NCBI GenBank assembly: GCA_950295325.1
Contig: OX485807.1
Location: 47,046,796-47,110,795 of the forward strand
Reading direction: 5' to 3'
DNA: 64,000 nucleotides
Source of the DNA: Polytrichum commune
Lineage: Eukaryota > Streptophyta > Polytrichopsida > Polytrichales > Polytrichaceae
Shown here one piece after another: positions 51,757-61,000 of this stretch. Both the position numbers and the translations under genes were made by a program. The first letter of the stretch is position 1; the number at the start of each line of letters is the position of its first letter. Below the pieces are notes generated by a model. It was not told the DNA's origin and did no database searches. It was given only the letters and a program-made list of their open reading frames with translations.

Positions 51757-52587
51757 CTAGTCCGTGGAGAGGGCAACACCTTTGCCCCCATCATCTGCAC
51801 TTGAATCCAAATGCGTATCATCTCCACTACAATCAGTTTGTGTAGCTAAATAGCTACCCACATATGAAGTATCACCAAGAAATAGAAGTGGAAACATTTT
51901 ATGGACCTCCAACTTCCCAAACTCTTGGGCCAAAGCCGACAAAACACGTTGGGCTCGAAGATCTTCCGCAACATGAAGTTTCAAAGGAAATAATCCCTCG
52001 GTGTCATTGACCTCAATGTGATCCTTGGATTGCGGCTCCATTGCCCCCTGACCATTGTTCTCTGCCCTCAGAGTAAGCAATTGGTCATCCATACATTGTT
52101 GAGCAGCAAGACAAATTCCAATTATCCACACAATGCTATTAAGATCCATAGCTTGCCCCAATAGGAAACGTCTCTGACCTTCCTGAAGCCCATGAGCAGC
52201 CGTGGTACCTGTAAGAAAACCCATGGCGCGTTGCCGCTCATCTGCCGTAGGTTCCTCATAAGTTTGGGATTTTGAATCCCAAACCATGCCAGGTCCACGA
52301 GATCGAAATGCAAAAGACTGTGGATATGTCACAAAAGTAGGTAGTGCACCTCTCGGAATGCCCACCTTGTTAATTAATGCAAATGGCAAGGTGTCATCCT
52401 TGGTAACTGCCAAGGAAACACGATGATCATCTAAAATATCATCCACCTTGCGATCCATAAGGCGGGGAATGCGGGCAATCGCCGCTGAAAGCACCCGAGG
52501 TGATACCAAGTTGGTCCAAAACCAACGAGGCCGATGAGCAAAGGATCCCAAAGATGCAGCATCCAGAAATGTTGGAGTACCCAGAAT
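51757..52587 (-). CDS. methyltransferase C-terminal part (continuation of polyprotein after TAA)
   Basis: In the same frame as the preceding segment, directly after the TAA. It carries the remaining methyltransferase motifs: a motif VIII-like HRPRWFWTNL (DNMT3 enzymes have HRARYFWGNLPG there), a target-recognition stretch, then ADERQRAMGFLTG and LLGQAMDLNSIVW, equivalent to motifs IX-X. About 110 residues of linker follow, to the TAG at 51757-51759. The first plausible start codon in this segment is not an ATG near its beginning, so it is not an independent gene. It is the second half of one enzyme cut by a nonsense codon, and the methyltransferase of this copy is probably inactive unless the stop is bypassed. 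Confidence 0.8.
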   Translation of the reverse strand: MLGTPTFLDAASLGSFAHRPRWFWTNLVSPRVLSAAIARIPRLMDRKVDDILDDHRVSLAVTKDDTLPFALINKVGIPRGALPTFVTYPQSFAFRSRGPGMVWDSKSQTYEEPTADERQRAMGFLTGTTAAHGLQEGQRRFLLGQAMDLNSIVWIIGICLAAQQCMDDQLLTLRAENNGQGAMEPQSKDHIEVNDTEGLFPLKLHVAEDLRAQRVLSALAQEFGKLEVHKMFPLLFLGDTSYVGSYLATQTDCSGDDTHLDSSADDGGKGVALSTD

Positions 52588-55500
52588 TTAGTTAATGTAC
52601 TCACCATTCTTCACCACTTTGTGCCGGGTATCACCCAATAATGGTACATTTTCGAAAATGTACCCTGGCGGAGTTGATTGGTGGGTAAACCACCATTGCG
52701 TCAATCGCATCAAATCCGCAAACAAACTAGACCTAGGATCATCCAATCCCTGGCCAGTTCCTGCCCGCGAATGGCCTTGACAAGGCCATCCTGCAATAAT
52801 CAAATCCACGTGGCCCAACCTTCTCAAATCCTCATCACTAATCATAGTGACATCTTGAGGAAGTTGACCACAACATCCATGAATGGCAGAGGCTGACAAT
52901 TGTGCGGGGTATCTCAACAACAATTGTTGGATGTGATGTCGGACGGCTCTGTTGGCTGCATACCCATTGTCCACATGAATATATCGCCAAACTGTAATTC
53001 CAGCTTCCAACACTGCCGCCAAACCTGTGCCAATGCCTCCAAAGATCTCCACAAGGACAATACCTTCAGGTGATGGTTGCCAACGAATGGGTTGAGCAAA
53101 AGAAAATGAGGATGAAGTTGGAGGTGCCTCTCCAAGCTCCAAATCCGCTACAATGTGTCGACAATGGTCGGATAACTCCTTAGGAGTTCGCCATGGTCGA
53201 GGTGGATCCTTGAAATGTCGAGCAGGAATTTGAAAAGATGATAAAAATTGTTGTTCTGCCGCATTACAAGTGTAGTCCATTGTTTCCTCCAATAAAACTG
53301 CAGCACAAGACAAATCGGCAACTGAACCGCTGCAACCAAACATTGCCTCTGCAACCATAGTCATAGCAGTGGCTGCAAATGTGACGGGAATAAATACCTT
53401 CCTGCTATCTCCAGTGGACCATCCCGGTCTAATCCATGCCTCTTCCGTCCAATTATCCAAACCAAAGCCAAGTGGGTAAAGAGCTTGCTGACCAACAAGT
53501 ATATCATAGTTGGTAGCATTAGTAACAACACACTTCATTGACAAATGGGTGTAAGTAGGCCCTGCCCCCACATGAAAAATCAAGCGTAGAGGTGCCTTGG
53601 TGTAACCTGTTGCACGTTCAGTGCCCCCTACTGAAGTCACAATAGTGAATGGATAAGGATCCAAGCTTGCTGGCGTCAATCCAAGACTGTCAGCAAGTCC
53701 TTTGCCAATCATAACCGGTTGAGCACCGGAATCCATCATAACTCTCAGTGGTGTAGCACAGATAGTGAGCATATCCGTGCGTGAAACGACAAACAAAGAT
53801 TTGTCGTTCATCAGCCGTACAACTCCAGGTTGCAAATTATGCCGTTTGCGAGCAGGCCTTGCAAAAATGTCTGCAAGATATGCCGCTCCCGACGCATAAT
53901 TCGAAAATGATGTATCCACTGCTGAAATTGATGCTGGAGGAATATCAGTTTGCTTACCAAAAGCAATGATCGCCGCATCCGCAAGACTCGCTCGCAAATT
54001 GGCTAAGTCCTCCACCTCCTCAGCCACAGGTACGTCAACCACAGCTTGGGATACTTGAAGGGATGGCAAATCCGCCTTATCTTCTAACATTCTCCCAGCT
54101 AAATGAAAAACTGCAGCAGGCTTGAAATCCGAAGCCATAAATTCCGAACCCGAGAAAATTGGCATATGGAGAATTTTATATGCCAATGCCTGCGTAACAT
54201 CCTTCGAGATGGAATCTCCATCTCTCAAAGGTACAGGGTTTTTAGCCCCAACAACAGTGGTGTCTACCAATCCAAATGAAAGAGGTAAACGTACTTGACC
54301 AATTTGATCAGCTGGTCCGGTATGGCGAGGATGTAGCACCTCGTTGCTACCACCACTCGTGGAAGCCACCGCATCTGCCAATGTTTGTGAGCGAGTAGAA
54401 GCCGCCGCCACCACCTCTCCAGCTGCTCCAAACATATACATGTCCGAACCCGAGGTGCCACCACCCACATGCGGCTCAGAAATTTGAGCAAAAGATGCAG
54501 AAGATTTGAGCTTTTGCTCAAGCTCTGCCACCTTAGCCTCAAGACTCTTCTCCCTTGGAGACTTTCCAGTGACATAACTGGCAGGCCGCATCTCAGGATG
54601 AAGTTGGAAACAATGATCCACATTATGATTAGTGCCACCACAATGGTTACATTTCAATTGTCTCTTCTTAGAATTGTCCCCTGCTTTTACTGGTTCCATC
54701 TTTTGTTTTAATTTTCCCAAAGGCTGAGTTTTCTTCTTCTTAGGACAATTGGGATCATTCTTCGAATGACCAGCTTCTCCACAACCCCAACAATGCAAAA
54801 TCTTTTGCTCCTTGACGGGTTGAGTCTCAGCTAAACTACTAGTAGCTGTGACAATTCTTCTTGGTTTCGGACTCTCTGTCATCCAAGATACCATATCCGT
54901 GGCATCATGTTGGCAAAGAGCCCGATCACATCTCTCAACCACGTCAAACGCTTGTGCAAGCGTAGCTCGGCCCTCGTAGTCGAGGATAATCCGAGGTGAT
55001 GCCAACTCAAGTAGCCGCTTGTCAATCTTAGACAAAAAGATTTTAACAAGCTGACTCTCAGCAAAAACACCTCCCGACTCCACAGCAAATCGCGCGAGTC
55101 GCGTATACATGGTCCGTGGAGTATCATCCTTCTCTTGGCGGAAATCCTGGATGCGCTGCATCTGGTCTTGCCGAAACCCACCATACTCCACTTCCAAATG
55201 TGTGACAAATTCAATAAGGGGATTAAACGGAGGTGGTGGACCAACAATCGTCAATGCTGCCTGTGTAGCACGTGCCACCCGTGAAAGGGTTGCCGTGCTA
55301 CTGCTAGCCACCATTGGCCCAAGTGCCAGTTCCGTGTCCTTAGACTCCGCCGGCGATTCCTCCTCCTTTAAGGTGGGTGGAGCTAAGGTAGCAACCGCCC
55401 CATCCTTAAGGGCTGAAATGAGCTCAACCCGAGCCTCCCAATACTGCTCCACCTCCCGAAGTTGTCGCTGATGACCCTCTGTCCAGCATTCATAAGTTTG

Positions 55501-55683
55501 GAGTGCCTCATACTCCAAATGTTGAGGCAGAAGTTCAAAGGCATACCAATCATTGAAATTGGAAGACCTTTGGCGTTTCTCCTTAATCCAGGTACGAAAC
55601 CGGAGTTTCCAATCGGACAAGGAAATGCCCCCAGCTCGACCTGAAAACCGATCACGCACTGAATTGTGGCGATCGTCCTCCAT
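52588..55683 (-). CDS. Gag - protease - methyltransferase N-terminal part (first open segment of polyprotein)
   Basis: 1031 codons from a true ATG. Residues ~150-260 are a retrotransposon Gag capsid-like region. Two zinc knuckles follow: CWGCGEAGH...C at 298-313 (C-x2-C-x4-H-x6-C, longer than usual) and CNHCGGTNH...C at 345-358 (standard CCHC). An Ala/Ser-rich, acidic linker leads to an aspartic protease with the active-site motif MMDSGAQPVMIG (DSGA at 651-654). From residue ~874 comes a cytosine-5 methyltransferase: motif I VEIFGGIGTGLAAVLEAG, motif IV GWPCQGHSRAG (catalytic Cys ~968), GLDDPRSSLF, and motif VI FENVP (~1011). The frame stops at TAA 52588-52590 between motif VI and the next methyltransferase motif, which continues in the same frame. 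Confidence 0.85.
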   Translation of the reverse strand: MEDDRHNSVRDRFSGRAGGISLSDWKLRFRTWIKEKRQRSSNFNDWYAFELLPQHLEYEALQTYECWTEGHQRQLREVEQYWEARVELISALKDGAVATLAPPTLKEEESPAESKDTELALGPMVASSSTATLSRVARATQAALTIVGPPPPFNPLIEFVTHLEVEYGGFRQDQMQRIQDFRQEKDDTPRTMYTRLARFAVESGGVFAESQLVKIFLSKIDKRLLELASPRIILDYEGRATLAQAFDVVERCDRALCQHDATDMVSWMTESPKPRRIVTATSSLAETQPVKEQKILHCWGCGEAGHSKNDPNCPKKKKTQPLGKLKQKMEPVKAGDNSKKRQLKCNHCGGTNHNVDHCFQLHPEMRPASYVTGKSPREKSLEAKVAELEQKLKSSASFAQISEPHVGGGTSGSDMYMFGAAGEVVAAASTRSQTLADAVASTSGGSNEVLHPRHTGPADQIGQVRLPLSFGLVDTTVVGAKNPVPLRDGDSISKDVTQALAYKILHMPIFSGSEFMASDFKPAAVFHLAGRMLEDKADLPSLQVSQAVVDVPVAEEVEDLANLRASLADAAIIAFGKQTDIPPASISAVDTSFSNYASGAAYLADIFARPARKRHNLQPGVVRLMNDKSLFVVSRTDMLTICATPLRVMMDSGAQPVMIGKGLADSLGLTPASLDPYPFTIVTSVGGTERATGYTKAPLRLIFHVGAGPTYTHLSMKCVVTNATNYDILVGQQALYPLGFGLDNWTEEAWIRPGWSTGDSRKVFIPVTFAATAMTMVAEAMFGCSGSVADLSCAAVLLEETMDYTCNAAEQQFLSSFQIPARHFKDPPRPWRTPKELSDHCRHIVADLELGEAPPTSSSFSFAQPIRWQPSPEGIVLVEIFGGIGTGLAAVLEAGITVWRYIHVDNGYAANRAVRHHIQQLLLRYPAQLSASAIHGCCGQLPQDVTMISDEDLRRLGHVDLIIAGWPCQGHSRAGTGQGLDDPRSSLFADLMRLTQWWFTHQSTPPGYIFENVPLLGDTRHKVVKNGEYIN

Positions 55684-56031
55684 TTCGTCGAACGTGCCGA
55701 CACTCCAAATCCGAAGCCTACAACACTATATTCGTTATTTGGAGACTTTTTGTTAATTTTGAGACTATTTAAGGACGTGGCTTTCACATTTATAGGAATG
55801 AAAACACTAAAAATATGCTATGTTCCCAATTTTGGAAACAAATAAGAGACTCAAATGCATGGAACTACACATTAACAATAAGAAAATGGGATATATGAAA
55901 ACATTTGCATATGGAAAATCAATATCATATTTATTGAATAGGGGTTGAAGTACAAAATGCAAGTGGAATATCCAATATTAGGCGAAAGTCCTAGAAACAT
56001 AATTCCACAACTACATGTATGTTAATATAGC
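55684..56031. other. boundary between gypsy element and ParB-like module
   Basis: AT-rich. No LTR matching 47640-48289, no primer-binding site and no coding region were recognised. The left edge of the next module cannot be placed exactly. Confidence 0.4.
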
Positions 56032-56928
56032 CTATACGTTCGGATCATGATTACGACTCACTACTTTTGCTTTTGCAATACTATTATTAGCATTTACGGC
56101 CGTTTCACGTTCCTTTGCTTTCATGGCCTCCATGGCTCTAAAGATCTCGGGTCCGCGGCTGTAACCTTGTTTATTTGTTGACCCCGAATATGCGCCATTT
56201 GCCCATATTTGCCGACCCCCTTCCGAATAAGTGGAATACGAATGCGTTTGGGAAACCGAACGTCTTGCACTCTTCCGTAGGGCCAAACAACGATCAGACT
56301 CGCAAGAAGCTGTCTTCAGTGTTCGCCTATCCAATGACGAAGTCGATGATGCCCGGCCCACATTCGTGTACATTGGGGTCTGAACAATGACCATAAATAT
56401 ATATAATGAAGTGGGTTAGTATAAGTGGTTACAAGTTACGGATGGAAGTCCGAAAAACCCAAGAAGTTGAAATGCACTAATACACGGAAATCATCAAGGA
56501 AAAACTTGAGAATGCCAATAGTTGGGCACCTTCGCCTTTGGGGCGCTGGTTAGAGCTTTTGGGACATCGACGGGTGTAGATACAAGCCCGAGAGGGACGT
56601 TCGCAAACGCCGGGACATCAATTTGGGGTTCATCCATGCAAAGGCGTCTGGTCGACCGTGGGTTACGGACGTGCTTCTCACTGCGGAGGGGAGATGGAGA
56701 TGGACTTGGAGAGTAATTGAGTTTTGCAACCTTTGCAGGAGGGCTATCCACGACTCCGTCTTCAAACCCGGAGTCTTTGGAGTAATCAACAGCAGAGGCA
56801 GCATCGACGGCCGAATATTGGAATAGTGAAGGCATTGCAACGTCGCTCATACCAAGGGAAAGGGAGCCGGTGTCTGCCTGAGATGCAGACATGCCATTGA
56901 CGACACTTTTGGGTGCTTGGTGAGGCAA
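56032..56928 (-). CDS. unrecognised two-exon coding segment (low-complexity, Ser/Pro-rich)
   Basis: Two exons are supported by splice signals. 56928-about 56497 follows the acceptor TGTCTTAG and encodes a Ser/Pro/Asp-rich protein (DSGFEDGVVDSPPAKVAKL, SPSPSPSP, PLGLVSTPVDVP). A second exon, from about 56379 (after GTTCAG) to a stop at 56032, encodes SSTSSLDRRTLKTAS and a Lys/Arg-rich tail. The junction keeps frame (CAA|GTTTTT to CAG|ACC). No family is recognised. It may be the 3' part of a gene whose 5' exons lie in the adjacent module, or a short TE protein. Composition suggests a nuclear, disordered protein; this is inference. Confidence 0.45.
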
Positions 56929-57020
56929 CTAAGACACAAAAATACATTACAAAGATAAGGGGAGAAATGTTAGATATTTACATGGAGAGTCCAAGTACAA
57001 ACCCAAAATCATCAAAGTTT

Positions 57021-57740
57021 TCATATTAATTTATTGAGTCTAGCGTAGCCGTACAATCTCCTAAATTCCTCATCTTGTGGGCCTAGAGGCCTATTGCCAA
57101 TTGGGTTGGAGAGCACAAAATCCGGGACACTTCCGGGGTGATAGGCAAGCCTCCTAATGTAGGGTCCTAGTTCACTCTCTAGAAAGTTGTCATTTCTATC
57201 GCTTTCCCAAGGATCCGGGAATATGCAATTGCCCGGGGGATTGAGAATACTCTTTGCCGGGCTGTCGTCAATGAGGAGTGTGTTATCCGGGGTGGGCCAA
57301 CAACCGTGGGGAACCCCCTCCAACATAGGGACGCCCACCCAGAGGTTCTTCCTCAGGACCTTTAAGAATTGAGGCCCATGACCTCCTCCAACCTTGGGTA
57401 CAATATTGCCACTACGGTCATAGAGGTCATCGCAGTGTTCTTGACCGAGAAGCAAGCATGGCATTGCGAGTTCTCGGAAAAGGAAACCGACGATGGCCTT
57501 CGTGTTGTCCATGAGCATAGAGCTCCAAATGATGACATGGGCGAAGCCAAGGACCTCACGAAGGAAGCTCCTCAAACCGGGGCGGGCACGTACAACCTTC
57601 TTATTTATGAGAGTATCGAAATGTCCGCCGTAATCCATGTCTTGTGGACTACGGAAGGGCCCCTTGGACGCACTATTCGAGATATGTTTGGATTGACAAA
57701 GCACCCCATTGAGGTCAAATATTATGAACGGTTTCATCAT
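57021..57740 (-). CDS. FCP1/NIF-like HAD-family protein
   Basis: 239 codons from tandem ATGs at 57740. HAD motifs in order: IIFDLNGVLC (motif I; nucleophile Asp kept, second Asp replaced by Asn), ARPGLRSFLREV then VIIWSSM (motif II, Ser), a lysine-rich segment around KVLRKNLW, and NTLLIDDSPAKS (motif III, DD). NIF/FCP1 phosphatases, which act on the RNA polymerase II CTD and other phosphoproteins, have RPG..FL and L.IDNSP at these places. The D-x-N change makes full phosphatase activity doubtful. It lies just downstream of the ParB-like gene on the same strand. It is a distant relative of the FCP1-like domain inside the CACTA accessory protein (27.55-28.14 kb). No transmembrane or signal segment is seen. 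Confidence 0.7.
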   Translation of the reverse strand: MMKPFIIFDLNGVLCQSKHISNSASKGPFRSPQDMDYGGHFDTLINKKVVRARPGLRSFLREVLGFAHVIIWSSMLMDNTKAIVGFLFRELAMPCLLLGQEHCDDLYDRSGNIVPKVGGGHGPQFLKVLRKNLWVGVPMLEGVPHGCWPTPDNTLLIDDSPAKSILNPPGNCIFPDPWESDRNDNFLESELGPYIRRLAYHPGSVPDFVLSNPIGNRPLGPQDEEFRRLYGYARLNKLI

Positions 57741-58083
57741 GGGCGCGCTTGGTTTTCCCGCGGGGTTGCGACATATCTCCGACGGACCCTGTGATGGAAC
57801 ATTCTATCTAGGTAAATGGTACTACTCAAGAAAACCAATTGACAAGCATGGATAAACTCAACACAAATTATAAGGCCAAAAATAATCCGAACCATCCAGT
57901 TGAAAAATTGGTATTAATGTAATTGGTGATATACATTTGGTGAATAATATACATTGTCGCAAAAAATATCTGTTGAAGTTAATGGAATCTATGCTAACAA
58001 AATTGTATCCACCCGCCGGGCGAAGTCGAGGATTGAACTCGATAATATACACACGCCACGAAGGAGGCAGACAAGGAAGTTTT

Positions 58084-61000
58084 GGACGCGCGTCCGTAAC
58101 GTGGGAGGCATGCTCAAAGGTTGATTACCTCTTCAAGGGCGAGGTCCGCGCCAGCAGTGCCTCCCTCACCTGGCCCCGTCATGGGCACAGGATCCGGACG
58201 CGCGTCCGCAAAATTGTCCAGATCTTCGACCACCAACAAGGTGTCTCCAGCCGCTTGCGACCCTTGAGTATCCACGTAAGGCTGATCCTCCTCTGTGGAG
58301 TCTTGGCTGCCCCGCATATGTACATCTTCATCGCCGATGGGGGCATTGCCTTCATTGACATCTGTCTCGGCGGCACCCGCCATGTCACGTGCCGGTATCT
58401 CCTCCACTCCTGTAGGATGAGAGGAGGGCTCCTCTGGAGTGGCGACAACAAGGGGAGAGGGCGGGACAATCAACGCGGGGGCTGGATAAGCATGCTCGGG
58501 TATATACACCGCATGGCTACTAGACGGAGGCCGCATGAGAGTGGGGGGCATAGACATGACGGCATCGGGAGCTGTATAGACTACAGGGGGTCTTGCCTGC
58601 AAGCTCTGCATCAGGCTCATAAATTGTTGACTTTGGGCCAAGAACTGTTGATTTTGGGCCATGAGATCGGCGTGCCTTCGAGCAGACTCCAACCTAGCTT
58701 GCTCCATCTCAGCTTGGATGGCGGCCATCTTTTTGGCGTGCTCCTCGTTAGCTTCTCGAAGCCGTTGGTCAAGCTCTTCCTTCATTCGCCTCTCCATCTT
58801 CTCGTCCAATTCGGACACTGACATCGGCTCTTTCTTCACCTTGCCAGGTTCCGTAGGCAAGGCAGAGATGGCATTGTGAATCCTAATCTCATCCTCGTCT
58901 TCATCGGAGAGCTCCAAGACCGCGCCTTCAGGGTATTCGTTGTATGGCGTCTTGTTCCTCTTTCGTCGACTCTCACGATATAGAGAGATATCAGGCCTCA
59001 ATATCAACTCCAGCACATCCCTCCCCTCCATAGGGGGTAGATCTGAATGTTGAGATCCCCCTCCAGATGAAGCGGTGCATCCGCCTTCTGCCGCAAGGTC
59101 CACATCCTTCTCGGCCATAACTCCTGGAGCACGAGATGGACCCGCAGTTGAGGGAAATCCAACTCGAGAGGTGGGAGTCCCAAAAGGTGAGAGAACAGGG
59201 GTATGAGGGACCCTTATCGGAGTGAAGTTCACGCGTGCCTCCTGCGCATCCGTGTCGTCTGTTCCCAGCAGGAAAGCACTTGGATTAATTGGGTCGCGAA
59301 CAAGGCCGTGTAAAGGCTCCTGTGTGGAGGGTTGCGCTCTTGGGGAACTGGGATCTTGGTCCTCTTCAGGGTCTGTCTCCATTCCGGGCATTGCCTCTTC
59401 TCTAGAAGAAAGAGGCACAACAAGATGGGGTGTAAGGACGTCCATGATGTCCTGGATATCCATTTTGGAGGCCATTACCCTGTGAGTATGGGCGTCATCG
59501 TAGTCGGAATCTTGCACAAAAGAATTCACCTGCAAGCCAAGCATCTGGACCATAACAAGAAAATTAGATAAGAACAATAGTGGTGATTGCATATAAATGA
59601 GGCTAGATGTCAACACGTTATACGGACGCGCATCCGTAAAACCACCACTCAAAAGTTGGACAATTTTACGGACGCACGGTCGTAAAATTCACATGCACTT
59701 GATACTGGGTTTTTACGGACGCGCGTCCGTAAAATAACTATGCAAAAGATAGGTGGGTTGAAAGACAAACAAATACTCACCAGTGCTGCATACATAAACT
59801 TCGTGCCTCCGAAGACGTTGTAAACTGTCTCACTCATGACAGTTAAAGCCTTCAAGACCCCTATATAAAAGTCCATCCGGAGCTCGAATGCCGGATAGAT
59901 TGCATGCATTGTCTCCTCAACAAGCTCCTTGGGATGTGGTGGCGGCAACGAATAGACTTTCCTGAACACCTCGTGTGGTTTAATGGGCAATCGCCCAGTT
60001 GGGGAAGACTTGCGTGTTAAGAAATAAAGCTGCACAGCTCCCACTTGCTTCACCCCCCTTGCCTCTTGAATGAAAGTGATCCCTTCTGTCTTCGCTGGGA
60101 TGTAGGTGCTGTGGTACATATCGTATTCGAGGTCCATCGTTGATGTGTACAGATGGACAATGGATGTGGACCTCTCTTGTTCTACAATCCATAACCACAC
60201 ATGAGGCTCGAAGAGGGCAGGCGAGCGATAGCTCTTGAAGGCTTTTAAGAAGGGCTCGTAGAAGGGTGCTCCCGCAACGTCTTGCTTCCATGCTCCGGGA
60301 ATTGCACGAAAATAAAAAATGGCGAAAGGGCAACCCCTGGGGTCATCTCTCACAGAGGCTCTTGAAGCATGGGTGTCCCATGCGCCGAACTTCATGCCCT
60401 TTGCGACCGTGCAGAATCTTGCAAACCCTCCAAATTTCGCGTTCTTTTTCCTATCGAGAAAGTGAACATACAACCCTGCCTCCCTCTCGTCGATGGATCC
60501 CTTCTTTTCGTTCCTTCTGGATCGTTGGGCAAGGAAGGATGATGCCCCTCTTATCAAAGCTCGCATTGAGACGCCATTGATGTGGTATTCACCCTTCAGC
60601 TTCCTCCAATTCTCCCACACGATCTCACCATCACTATTAATGAGGTTGTGGGTGGGTAACAATTTGCTAATCTCCCTTACAGCCATGGTCTTCTTCTTTC
60701 TGTAATCGCACCATTCCTTAATGTGGTACGTGGATGGCTTCATGTGCTTCGGCCGCTTCAGAAAGATTTTGGGATAGGGCAGAGTTCTTCTAGGAGTTTC
60801 TAGAAGAATGTGTTCTGCTGCCCTGTACAGCTCCGAGTCCATCAATCCTTGGAGGGGACGAAAGAACTCTCGCAGGATTGGTGGTACCTTAACTTTTGAG
60901 TCGCTCTTGTAGGTGTTCTCCGTATCTGGATTGACAAGGTCGCCGTTGTTGTGGGCATCGAAAAGTCGCAACCATATTGACCACGTCTCTTCTGTTGCAG

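Larger units (their letters stand above)
48613..55683 (-). mobile_element. Ty3/gypsy retrotransposon core encoding a DNA methyltransferase and PHD finger
   Basis: One frame runs from ATG 55683 to TGA 48613-48615 (2356 codons), interrupted only by TAA at 52588-52590, TAG at 51757-51759 and TAG at 48670-48672. Order: Gag, two CCHC knuckles, aspartic protease, cytosine-5 methyltransferase, RT, RNase H, integrase, PHD finger. RT before integrase places it in Ty3/gypsy (Metaviridae). No chromodomain is seen. No 5' LTR is recognisable above 55683; possible LTR-like repeats lie at 47640-48289. The copy is probably 5'-truncated or its LTRs are unrecognised. Confidence 0.85.

Noticed and set aside
52588-52620. 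Intron inside the methyltransferase (GGTGAGTAC looks like a splice donor)
   Set aside because: The sequence before and after the TAA aligns continuously with DNMT3-type spacing between the ENV motif and HRPRWFW, so no missing or extra segment requires an intron. A single nonsense codon explains it better.
55684-56031. 5' LTR of the gypsy element
   Set aside because: I found no match to the 107-bp repeats, no convincing TG...CA repeat and no tRNA-complementary primer site upstream of the Gag ATG, so no 5' LTR is claimed.
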